Source: Strongylocentrotus droebachiensis
Lineage: Eukaryota > Echinodermata > Echinoidea > Camarodonta > Strongylocentrotidae
Direction of reading: 5' to 3'
Assembly: GCA_035222895.1 (NCBI GenBank)
Contig: JAVYIG010002542.1
Span: forward strand, 1-64,000
DNA: 64,000 bases
Shown piece after piece: positions 41,789-54,200 of this stretch. Under the pieces are notes generated by a model. It did no database searches. It was not told where the DNA came from and worked only from the letters and a program-made list of their open reading frames with translations. Within the stretch, counting starts at the first letter, position 1, and each line of letters opens with the position of its first letter. A program made the translations under genes and the position numbers.

Positions 41789-42184
41789 TGCGCAGTTATA
41801 AGATCTTTATATATTTTGTTCAGTTACTCAGTTTATTGATTATATAAAAACAGCCAATGGAAAACCAAAAAAAAGGCAGAATTAGCCCCCCAAAATATTT
41901 GCACAAAATCAAATAAAAATTTGACGACATAATGATACATGATTGCAACGAAATTTACATGTTTATTACAGTTATTCGGGATTTTTTGTTAAGAATTTGT
42001 GTATTTTGTGTTAAATTTGGTATTCAAACATAAATCTTGATATTGTTTTACTGTACATGCAAACGCGGGATTAGAACAAAATATGCTGTCTATTACCACT
42101 ACTATTTTCTTTACAAAATCTGTAGTTGATCGCGAATTTATCGTTGATAAAAATATTTTGAAATAGGTTTTTTTTGTAAAAAAA
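41789..42184. other. 3' flank of the Helitron gene
   Basis: AT-rich untranslated DNA, no further gene seen. Confidence 0.5.
41912..41917 (+). terminator. Candidate polyadenylation signal
   Basis: AATAAA 124 bp after the Helitron stop codon. Such hexamers are frequent in AT-rich DNA, so this is only positional support. Confidence 0.3.
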
Positions 42185-42242
42185 AAAAACCGTACAGCCA
42201 GGACCAGACATGCATTGTGTGTCTGGTTCAGAAACGGTTTTT
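42185..42242. repeat. Nested inverted repeats, candidate Helitron 3' end structure
   Basis: Outer arms AAAAACCGT (42185-42193) and ACGGTTTTT (42234-42242) enclose inner arms ACCAGACA (42203-42210) and TGTCTGGT (42220-42227), with a 9-base loop. Helitrons end in a hairpin, but no CTRR terminus follows closely and the exact end is not established. Confidence 0.45.
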
Positions 42243-42337
42243 GTTTTCCTTCTTATTAGATGGTGACAGCTTTAAATGGGTTTTATGCCCAAAATAAATT
42301 GCCTAAATAAGGAACATAGTAGTTTTATTTATTTCGC

Positions 42338-42381
42338 TTAATTATTGCACCCTGGCTGCTGATGATGAGTGCAATAATTAA
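42338..42381. repeat. 13-bp-stem hairpin, candidate Helitron 3' end structure
   Basis: TTAATTATTGCAC (42338-42350) and its exact complement (42369-42381) enclose an 18-base loop. It is the longest perfect stem downstream of the transposase gene and before the satellite DNA. Confidence 0.5.
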
Positions 42382-42689
42382 CCCATTTACATATATCATG
42401 ATATGCATAAATGAATTGTTTTGACTATAAACGACGCCCAGGTGTGAACAACATTTTAGGGAGAAAAATCAAAATTACTGAAATTGTGTGTACAAACATG
42501 AAGAACTGCTCATCAGTGACATCACTCACATCACAGTTGCCAATTTTTTTTTAAATTGCCTCTTAACTTTCACACAGAAAAAATTGTTATGATGTGTCCG
42601 ATTCTTTTTTAATATTTCACTTATCTGCATTTTTAATTTTTCTGCTTCCATACAAAGCAACGAAATTATGAGGGTGGACTTGCCCTTTA

Positions 42690-44157
42690 ATGGACAAATG
42701 AGACATGAAATTATATCTCCGAATCACACTCTATCCAAATATGAAGAAAAAAATACACGTCAAGGAATCAAATTCCTATAGGGTTGTACAGAGATTCGTG
42801 ATGTGAACGAAAATGACCTTTCATAGGCATATAACACGCAAACTAAGAAATTTCTTGGAGACGCCCGGACTCGAACCAGGGATCTCGAGGTAGGAAGTCA
42901 AATGCGTTACCGATATACCAAAACATTTCCCATAGCGATTACACGTAAACAAAAAATGGAATTCTCAAATCCCACTTTGCAAGTGAAATATGAGCATGAT
43001 CCCGGCATCTGATCGAAAAATAAAGGGCAATTTATGATAACTTATTGTCTCAGCTACAACATACTAAAAGCTCAGCAAAAACGAAACTAAAACGACAGAG
43101 ATATTGCTCGCGAAAGACGGGAATGTAGAATCCAGTTTTGAGAAAAAGTCATGTCCCATAGAGAATACACGCAAAATGTGAAAAATTGACATGCCTCCAT
43201 TAATCGCTAAAATACGGCATGATGCCTTTGTCAAAATGAAAAATGGTGATTATTAAACTTGTAGATAATTATTTTAGCTACAACATATCGAAATTTGGAA
43301 GAAAATCGATCAATATTTACAGAGATACAATCAATTTTCCAAAATTATGCTGACGTCATAATATGCAAAATCGTATTTTGAGTTCCAAGGCCATGGTGAT
43401 GATGTCACGATACATTTAATGGCCAAATGACACATAATTTCACATCTCCAACTCATACTCTATCTAAATATGAAAAAAAATTGAGGATTCCAGTGCATTC
43501 CAAAGAGCTATAATGGATTTTGTATAGGCATGTTTTTGCCCATATAAGCTACATGTATGTATTAAATGAGCTCGCGCGCACGGACATTTATCTTGAATGG
43601 ACGCTCATCTTAATATTAATGGTCATAAAGAGATGAACATGGTATCAAATTCCTTGAAAAAATATGAGAAATATCATGAAAGAAAAAAAAATGGCGATTC
43701 TATGTTTTTTAATGGTGTTACGCGCGAAAACGCGCGCGCATGCTCGTACGCGCGATTTTTTATAAAATGCTTAAAATGACCTGAAACGTATGCAAAATAA
43801 ATTTGAGACGATTTTGAGCATTTAAAAATTTTGCGCGCGCACTGACGCGCGGACGTACGCGCACGCGCGTTTTTTTTGACCTGAAATTGACCGGACTGAT
43901 ATTGACCTTAATCATGATAAATATGAATGAAAAATACCTTTTGGTTATGAAGATATGATCATGAGATGATTTTCAGAAAATTTCACAAAATGGCGCCTAG
44001 ATGACGTCATCATTCAAGCTCAAGGTTGAAAACCTTACCGTTTCTTGTCCATATGCCTATACATATGTGTGTCAAATATCAAAGCATTTGATTGAACCAT
44101 TTCAATGTTATCTTGCTAACAAAAAAGTGGCAAGAATTAAGAAAAATAAATAAATAA
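42690..44157. repeat. Degenerate satellite A/B-related copies
   Basis: 42690-43250 holds scrambled and diverged pieces of the satellite (GGACAAATGAGACATGAAAT, CATGATCCC[G]GCATCTGAT as in B units). 43250-44157 is a recognisable A unit (TGACGTCATAATATGCAAA at 43351, ACGCGCGAAAACGCGCGCGC at 43720) that differs more from the array copies than they differ among themselves. This looks like the eroding edge of the array. Confidence 0.75.
42857..42930 (-). pseudogene. Degenerate tRNA-like sequence
   Basis: On the minus strand GGTTCGAGTCC (42877-42867) fits the pol III B box exactly, and TGGTATATCGG (42920-42910) fits the A box with one deviation, at a suitable distance. The T-arm pairs well and the last seven bases (CGTCTCC) can pair with an upstream GGAAATG with one mismatch, but the anticodon and D stems do not form cleanly. 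It is a decayed tRNA or tRNA-derived SINE head rather than a working gene. Confidence 0.4.
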
Positions 44158-47100
44158 CTAGACATATAATACTTGTTTGGAACAAGTATAGGTGGGCTGG
44201 TCAACTAAAATTTGAGACAAAATAGAGCAAAAATAAGCGACATACTGCTTACAAATTCTTAAAAAACAATATCATGTAGATTCATAACGTGAACTAAATT
44301 CACCTTCTATAGGCATAACACGCAAATTATGAAGATTTTGACATGAGGCCTTTAACCAAAATTTTCACTAAGATGACGTCATCAAAATGAAAATGATTAT
44401 TACTGCGCTTGTAGAGAATTGTCTTAGCTACAACATATCGAAATTTTGAAGAAAATTGATCAATATTTACAGAGATACAATAAATTTTACATAAATATGC
44501 TGACGTCATAATATGCAAATTCGTATTTTGAGTTCCAAGGCCATTATGATGATGTCACGATACACTTAATGGCCAAATGAGACATGGAATCATATTTCCG
44601 ACTCATACTCTATCTTAATATTAAAAAAAATTGAGGATTCCGGTGCATTCCAAAGAGCTATAACGGATTTTGTATAGGCATGTTTTTGCCCATATATGCT
44701 ATGTATTAAAAGACCTCGTGCGCACTGACATTTATCTTGAATTTACGCTCATCTTGTTAATAATGGTCATAAAGAGATAAACATGGAATCAAATTCCTTG
44801 AAAAAATATGAGAAATATCATGAAAGAAAAAAAAATGGCGATTCTATGTTTTGTAATGGTGTTACGCGCGAAAACGCGCGCGCATGCTCGTACGCGCGAT
44901 TTTTTATAAAATGCTTAAAATGACCTGAAACGTATGCAAATTAAATTTGAGACGATTTTGAGCATTTAAAAATTTTGCGCGCGCATTGACGCGCGGAAGT
45001 ACGCGCACGCGCGCGTTTTTTGACCTGAAATTGACTGGACTGATATTGACCTTGATCATAATAAATATGAATGAGAAATACCTTTTGGTTATGAAGATAT
45101 GATCATGAGTTTATTTTCAGAAAATTTCACAAAATGGCGCCTAGATGACGTCATCAGTCAAGGTCAAGGTTGAAAACCTTACTGTGTTTTGTCCATATGC
45201 CTATACATATGTGTGCCAAATATCAAAGCATTTGATTGAACCATTTTCAAGATATCTTGTTAACAAAAAAGTGGGTAGAATTAAGAAAAACTAGACATAT
45301 AATACTTGTTTGGAACAAGTATAGGTGGGCTGGTCAACTAAAACTTGAGACAAAATAGAGCAAAAATAAGCGACATACTGCTTACAAATTCTTAAAAAAA
45401 ATATCATGTAGATTCATAACGTGAACTAAATTCACCTTCTATAGGCATAACACGCAAATTATGTAGTTTTTGACATGAGGCCTTTAATCAAAATTTTCAC
45501 TATGATGACGTCATCAAAATGAAAAATGGTTATTACTGCGCTTGTAGAGAATTGTCTTAGCTACAACATATCGAAATTTTGAAGAAAATTGATCAATATT
45601 TACAGAGATACAATCAATTTTACATAAATATGCTGACGTCATAATATGCAAATTCGTATTTTGAGTTCCAAGGCCATTGTGATGATGTCACGATACACTT
45701 AATGGCCAAATGAGACATGAAATCATATTTCCGACTCATACTCTATCTAAATATGAAAAATAATTGAGGATCCCGGTGCATTCCAAAGAGCTATAACGGA
45801 TTTTGTATAGGCATGTTTTTGCCAATATATGCTATGTATTAAAAGAGCTCGCGCGCACTGACATTTATCTTGAATTTACGCTCATCTTGTTCATAATGGT
45901 CATAAAGAGATAAACATGGTATCAAATTCCTTGAAAAAATATGAGAAATATCATGAAAGAAAAAAAAATGGCGATTCTATGTTTTGTAATGGTGTTACGC
46001 GCGAAAACGCACGCGCATGCTCGTACGCGCGATTTTTTATAAAATGCTTAAAATGACCTAGAACGTATGCAAAATAAATTTGAGACGATTTTGAGCATTT
46101 ACAAATTTTGCGCGCGCAATGACGCGCGGACGTACGCGCGTGCGCGCGTTTTTTGACATGAAATTGACCGGATTGATATTGACCTTGATCATAATAAATA
46201 TGAATGAGAAATACCTTTTGGTTATGAAGATATGATCATGAGTTGATTTTCAGAAAATTTCACAAAATGGCGCCTAGATGACGTCATCAGTCAAGGTCAA
46301 GGTTGAAAACCTTACCGTGTTTTGTCCATATGCCTATACATATGTGTGCCAAATTTTAAGGCATTTGATTGAACCATATTCAAGATATCTTGTTAACAAA
46401 AAAGTGGGTAGAAATAAGAAAAATAAATAATAAAATATAATACTTGTTTGGAACAAGTATAGGTGGGCTGGTCAACTAACATTTGAGACAAAATAGAGCA
46501 AAAATAAGCGACATACTGCTTACAAATTCTTAAAAGACAATATCATGTAGATTCATAACGTGAACTAAATTCACCTTCTATAGACAAAACACGCAAATTA
46601 TGAAGTTTTTGACATGAGGCCTTTAATCCAAATTTTCACTATGATGACGTCATCAAAATGAAAAATGGTTATTACTGCGCTTGTAGAAAATTGTCTGAGC
46701 TACAACATATCGACATTTTGAAGAAAATTGATCAATATTTACAGAGATACAATCAATTTTACATAAATATGCTGACGTCATAATATGCAAATTCGTATTT
46801 TGAGTTCCAAGGCCATTGTGATGATGTCACGATACACTTAATGGCCAAATGAGACATGGAATCATATTTCCGACTCATACTCTATCTTAATATGAAAAAA
46901 AATTGAGGATCCCGGTGCATTCCAAAGAGCTATAACGGATTTTGTATAGGCATGTTTTTGCCCATATATGCTATGTATTAAAAGACCTCACGCGCACTGA
47001 CATTTATCTTGAATTTACGCTCATCTTGTTAATAATGGTCATAAAGAGATAAACATGGAATCAAATTCCTTGAAAAAATATGAGAAATATCATGAAATAA

Positions 47101-48216
47101 AAAAAAATGGCGATTCTATGTTGTGTAATGGTGTTACGCGCGAAAACGCGCGCGCATGCTCGTACGCGCGATTTTTTATAAAATGCTTAAAATGACCTGA
47201 AACGTATGCAAAATAAATTTGAGACGATTTTGAGCATTTAATTTTTTTGCGCGCGCACTGACGCGCGGACGTACGCGCACGCGCGCGTTTTTTGACATGA
47301 AATTGACCGGATGGATATTGACCTTGATCATGATAAATATGAATAAGAAATACCTTTTGGTTTTGAAGATATGATCATGAGATGATTTTCAGAAAATTTC
47401 ACAAAATGGCGCCTAGATGACGTCATCAGTCAAGGTCAAGGTTGAAAACTTTACTGTATTTTGTCCATATGCCTATACATATGTGTGCTAAATTTCAAGG
47501 CATTTGATTGAGCCATTTTCAAGTTATTTTGTTAACAAAAAAGTGGTTAGAAATAAAATAAATAAATAATAAAAATAATAATAAAGGCAATTTTAACAAA
47601 ATTATAAGGTGGTCTGTATAGATACAGCCCACCTGATAAAGGCGATTTTAACAAAAATATAAGGTGGTCTGTATTAGATACAGCCCACCTGACTAGACAT
47701 ATAATACTTGTTTGGAACAAGTATAGGTGGGCTGTTCAACTAAAATTTGAGACAAAATAGAGCAAAAATAAGCGACATACTGCTTACAAATTTTTAAAAA
47801 ACAATATCATGTAGATTCATAACGTGAACTAAATTCAACTTCTATAGGCATAACACGCAAATTATGAAGTTTTTTACATGAGGCCTTTAATCAAAATTGT
47901 CACTATGATGACGTCATCAAAATGAAAAGAAGTTATTACTGCGTTTGTAGAGAATTGTCTTAGCTACAACATATCGAAATTTTAAAGAAAATTGATCAAT
48001 ATTTACAGAGATACAATAAATTTTACATAAATATGCTGACGTCATAATATGCAAATTCGTATTTTGAGTTCCAAGGCCATTGTGATGATGTCACGATACA
48101 CTTAATGGCCAAATGAGACATGGAATCATATTTCCGACTCGTACTCTATCTTAATATGAAAACAAATTGAGGATCCCGGTGCATTCCAAAGAGCTGTGAC
48201 GGATTTTGTGTAATCA
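44158..48216. repeat. Satellite A array, second block
   Basis: Units begin at 44158, 45291, about 46428 (start altered to TAAAATATAATAC) and 47693. Spacings are about 1133, 1137 and 1265, the last enlarged by an extra 56-bp repeat pair. Same hairpin, TGACGTCA and CG-rich features as at 15947-21161. The units differ from each other by several percent with no dimer periodicity. The last one turns into B-type sequence at about 48216. Confidence 0.9.
47581..47692. repeat. Two copies of a 56-bp hairpin repeat at a satellite unit junction
   Basis: ATAAAGGC[A/G]ATTTTAACAAAA, AGGTGGTCTGTAT and ATACAGCCCACCTGA start at 47581 and 47636. Each copy can fold through CTGTAT/ATACAG. The same hairpin and CAGCCCACCT box ends every B unit. 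Confidence 0.85.
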
Positions 48217-51200
48217 TGTTGTTGCCCATATATGCTATGTATTACAAGAGTTCACGCACACGGACATTTATCTTGAACGGACGCTCATTCCCTTAATAAT
48301 GGTCGTAAGGAGATAAACATGGTATCAAATTGTTCTGAAAAATATGAGGAATACTGTGTCAAAAGATACCCGGGAGGAATTATTTTGCGTTCGGCCGTGA
48401 CAAACGAAAACGCGCGCGCATGCGCGTGCGCGCGACTCTTTATAAAATGTCATTGCTAATAATGGCGTACGCGCGCGTTTTTGGACCTGAAATTGACCGG
48501 ACTGATATTGACCTTGATCATGATAAATATGAATGAGAAAAAACTTTCCGTTATGAAGATATGATCATATGTTGATTTTCACAAAATGGCGCCTAGATGA
48601 CGTTATCAGTCAAGGTCAAGGTTGAAAACCTTATTGTGCTCTTTCCTCATGCCAATAAATATGTGTGCCAAATTTCAAGGCAATTGATTGAGCCATTTTC
48701 AAGTTATCCTGCTAACAAAAAAGTGGCGAGAATTAAGAAAAATATTCTAACGAAAACATAAGGTGTTCTGTATTATATACAGCCCACCTGATAAAGAGAA
48801 ATCGTGACGTAATCCACGTATTACTAACTACGCAAAGTTCCACAGAAATTTGCAATTTCAACTTTCAATTGAAAATTTTGACATGATCCCACCATCTGAT
48901 TAAAAAACAAAAGGCACAACTTTTATAGCCCGTAGTCTCAGCTATAACATACCAAAATTTGGGAGAACATAGAGCACAAATGAGCTAGATAGGGCTCAAA
49001 GATTGATGTCATGTAGATCCATGATTTGAACGAAATTGGCACCTCCCATAGGCTTAACACGCAAATTAAGAAAATCTGTCCAGTTAGCTTTAATCGCAAT
49101 TTTCACTATGATGACGTCATCAAAATGAAAACTAATGTGCAGTGATCATGTAGACAATCGCCTCAACTACAAGATATCAACATTAGGAAGAGATTCAATT
49201 AATATTTACAGAGATACAATCAATTTTTCCATAAATATGCTGACGTCATAATATGCAAATTCGTATTTTGAGTTCCAAGGTCAATATGATGATGACACGA
49301 TATACCTAATGGCCAAATGAGACATGAAATCACATCTCCCACTCATATTCTATCCGAATATGAACACAAATCGAGGGTTCCCGTGCATCCCAAAGAGCCA
49401 TAAGGGTTTTATATAGGCGTGTTGTTGCCCATATATGCTATGTATTACAAGAGTTCACGCACACGGACATTTATCTTGAACGGACGCTCATTCCCTTAAT
49501 AATGGTCGTAAGGAGATAAACATGGTATCAAATTGTTCGGAAAAATATGAGGAATACTGTGTCAAAAGATACCCCGGAGGAATTATTTTGCGTTCGGCCG
49601 TGACAAACGAAAACGCGCGCGCATGCGCGTGCGCGCGACTCTTTATAAAATGCCATTGCTAATAATGGCGTACGCGCGCGTTTTTGGACCTGAAATTGAC
49701 CGGACTGATATTCACCTTGATCATGATAAATATGAATGAGAAAAAACTTTCCGTTATGAAGATATGATCATATGTTGATTTTCACAAAATGGCGCCTAGA
49801 TGACGTTATCAGTCAAGGTCAAGGTTGAAAACCTTATTGTGCTCTTTCCTCATGCCAATAAATATGTGTGCCAAATTTCAAGGCAATTGATTGAGCCATT
49901 TTCAAGTTATCCTGCTAACAAAAAAGTGGCGAGAATTAAGAAAAATATTCTAACGAAAACATAAGGTGTTCTGTATTATATACAGCCCACCTGATAAAGA
50001 GAAATCGTGACGTAATCCACGTATTACTAACTACGCAAAGTTCCACAGAAATTTGCAATTTCAACTTTCAATTGAAAATTTTGACATGATCCCACCATCT
50101 GATTAAAAAACAAAAGGCACAACTTTTATAGCCCGTAGTCTCAGCTATAACATACCAAAATTTGGGAGAACATAGAGCACAAATGAGCTAGATAGGGCTC
50201 AAAGATTGATGTCATGTAGATCCATGATTTGAACGAAATTGGCACCTCCCATAGGCTTAACACGCAAATTAAGAAAATCTGTCCAGTTAGCTTTAATCGC
50301 AATTTTCACTATGATGACGTCATCAAAATGAAAACTAATGTGCAGTGATCATGTAGACAATCGCCTCAACTACAAGATATCAACATTAGGAAGAGATTCA
50401 ATTAATATTTACAGAGATACAATCAATTTTTCCATAAATATGCTGACGTCATAATATGCAAATTCGTATTTTGAGTTCCAAGGTCAATATGATGATGACA
50501 CGATATACCTAATGGCCAAATGAGACATGAAATCACATCTCCCACTCATATTCTATCCGAATATGAACACAAATCGAGGGTTCCCGTGCATCCCAAAGAG
50601 CCATAAGGGTTTTATATAGGCGTGTTGTTGCCCATATATGCTATGTATTACAAGAGTTCACGCACACGGACATTTATCTTGAACGGACGCTCATTCCCTT
50701 AATAATGGTCGTAAGGAGATAAACATGGTATCAAATTGTTCGGAAAAATATGAGGAATACTGTGTCAAAAGATACCCGGGAGGAATTATTTTGCGTTCGG
50801 CCGTGACAAACGAAAACGCGCGCGCATGCGCGTGCGCGCGACTCTTTATAAAATGCCATTGCTAATAATGGCGTACGCGCGCGTTTTTGGACCTGAAATT
50901 GACCGGACTGATATTCACCTTGATCATGATAAATATGAATGAGAAAAAACTTTCCGTTATGAAGATATGATCATATGTTGATTTTCACAAAATGGCGCCT
51001 AGATGACGTTATCAGTCAAGGTCAAGGTTGAAAACCTTATTGTGCTCTTTCCTCATGCCAATAAATATGTGTGCCAAATTTCAAGGCAATTGATTGAGCC
51101 ATTTTCAAGTTATCCTGCTAACAAAAAAGTGGCGAGAATTAAGAAAAATATTCTAACGAAAACATAAGGTGTTCTGTATTATATACAGCCCACCTGATAA

Positions 51201-54200
51201 AGAGAAATCGTGACGTAATCCACGTATTACTAACTACGCAAAGTTCCACAGAAATTTGCAATTTCAACTTTCAATTGAAAATTTTGACATGATCCCACCA
51301 TCTGATTAAAAAACAAAAGGCACAACTTTTATAGCCCGTAGTCTCAGCTATAACATACCAAAATTTGGGAGAACATAGAGCACAAATGAGCTAGATAGGG
51401 CTCAAAGATTGATGTCATGTAGATCCATGATTTGAACGAAATTGGCACCTCCCATAGGCTTAACACGCAAATTAAGAAAATCTGTCCAGTTAGCTTTAAT
51501 CGCAATTTTCACTATGATGACGTCATCAAAATGAAAACTAATGTGCAGTGATCATGTAGACAATCGCCTCAACTACAAGATATCAACATTAGGAAGAGAT
51601 TCAATTAATATTTACAGAGATACAATCAATTTTTCCATAAATATGCTGACGTCATAATATGCAAATTCGTATTTTGAGTTCCAAGGTCAATATGATGATG
51701 ACACGATATACCTAATGGCCAAATGAGACATGAAATCACATCTCCCACTCATATTCTATCCGAATATGAACACAAATCGAGGGTTCCCGTGCATCCCAAA
51801 GAGCCATAAGGGTTTTATATAGGCGTGTTGTTGCCCATATATGCTATGTATTACAAGAGTTCACGCACACGGACATTTATCTTGAACGGACGCTCATTCC
51901 CTTAATAATGGTCGTAAGGAGATAAACATGGTATCAAATTGTTCGGAAAAATATGAGGAATACTGTGTCAAAAGATACCCGGGAGGAATTATTTTGCGTT
52001 CGGCCGTGACAAACGAAAACGCGCGCGCATGCGCGTGCGCGCGACTCTTTATAAAATGCCATTGCTAATAATGGCGTACGCGCGCGTTTTTGGACCTGAA
52101 ATTGACCGGACTGATATTCACCTTGATCATGATAAATATGAATGAGAAAAAACTTTCCGTTATGAAGATATGATCATATGTTGATTTTCACAAAATGGCG
52201 CCTAGATGACGTTATCAGTCAAGGTCAAGGTTGAAAACCTTATTGTGCTCTTTCCTCATGCCAATAAATATGTGTGCCAAATTTCAAGGCAATTGATTGA
52301 GCCATTTTCAAGTTATCCTGCTAACAAAAAAGTGGCGAGAATTAAGAAAAATATTCTAACGAAAACATAAGGTGTTCTGTATTATATACAGCCCACCTGA
52401 TAAAGAGAAATCGTGACGTAATCCACGTATTACTAACTACGCAAAGTTCCACAGAAATTTGCAATTTCAACTTTCAATTGAAAATTTTGACATGATCCCA
52501 CCATCTGATTAAAAAACAAAAGGCACAACTTTTATAGCCCGTAGTCTCAGCTATAACATACCAAAATTTGGGAGAACATAGAGCACAAATGAGCTAGATA
52601 GGGCTCAAAGATTGATGTCATGTAGATCCATGATTTGAACGAAATTGGCACCTCCCATAGGCTTAACACGCAAATTAAGAAAATCTGTCCAGTTAGCTTT
52701 AATCGCAATTTTCACTATGATGACGTCATCAAAATGAAAACTAATGTGCAGTGATCATGTAGACAATCGCCTCAACTACAAGATATCAACATTAGGAAGA
52801 GATTCAATTAATATTTACAGAGATACAATCAATTTTTCCATAAATATGCTGACGTCATAATATGCAAATTCGTATTTTGAGTTCCAAGGTCAATATGATG
52901 ATGACACGATATACCTAATGGCCAAATGAGACATGAAATCACATCTCCCACTCATATTCTATCCGAATATGAACACAAATCGAGGGTTCCCGTGCATCCC
53001 AAAGAGCCATAAGGGTTTTATATAGGCGTGTTGTTGCCCATATATGCTATGTATTACAAGAGTTCACGCACACGGACATTTATCTTGAACGGACGCTCAT
53101 TCCCTTAATAATGGTCGTAAGGAGATAAACATGGTATCAAATTGTTCGGAAAAATATGAGGAATACTGTGTCAAAAGATACCCGGGAGGAATTATTTTGC
53201 GTTCGGCCGTGACAAACGAAAACGCGCGCGCATGCGCGTGCGCGCGACTCTTTATAAAATGCCATTGCTAATAATGGCGTACGCGCGCGTTTTTGGACCT
53301 GAAATTGACCGGACTGATATTCACCTTGATCATGATAAATATGAATGAGAAAAAACTTTCCGTTATGAAGATATGATCATATGTTGATTTTCACAAAATG
53401 GCGCCTAGATGACGTTATCAGTCAAGGTCAAGGTTGAAAACCTTATTGTGCTCTTTCCTCATGCCAATAAATATGTGTGCCAAATTTCAAGGCAATTGAT
53501 TGAGCCATTTTCAAGTTATCCTGCTAACAAAAAAGTGGCGAGAATTAAGAAAAATATTCTAACGAAAACATAAGGTGTTCTGTATTATATACAGCCCACC
53601 TGATAAAGAGAAATCGTGACGTAATCCACGTATTACTAACTACGCAAAGTTCCACAGAAATTTGCAATTTCAACTTTCAATTGAAAATTTTGACATGATC
53701 CCACCATCTGATTAAAAAACAAAAGGCACAACTTTTATAGCCCGTAGTCTCAGCTATAACATACCAAAATTTGGGAGAACATAGAGCACAAATGAGCTAG
53801 ATAGGGCTCAAAGATTGATGTCATGTAGATCCATGATTTGAACGAAATTGGCACCTCCCATAGGCTTAACACGCAAATTAAGAAAATCTGTCCAGTTAGC
53901 TTTAATCGCAATTTTCACTATGATGACGTCATCAAAATGAAAACTAATGTGCAGTGATCATGTAGACAATCGCCTCAACTACAAGATATCAACATTAGGA
54001 AGAGATTCAATTAATATTTACAGAGATACAATCAATTTTTCCATAAATATGCTGACGTCATAATATGCAAATTCGTATTTTGAGTTCCAAGGTCAATATG
54101 ATGATGACACGATATACCTAATGGCCAAATGAGACATGAAATCACATCTCCCACTCATATTCTATCCGAATATGAACACAAATCGAGGGTTCCCGTGCAT

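Noticed and set aside
42356-42372. CTGATGA motif suggesting a hammerhead ribozyme core
   Set aside because: No GAAA box or cleavage-site stem in the right places; it lies in the loop of a 13-bp hairpin. The CTGATGA at 15710 is also in a coding-like exon. No full core was found in the satellite units.
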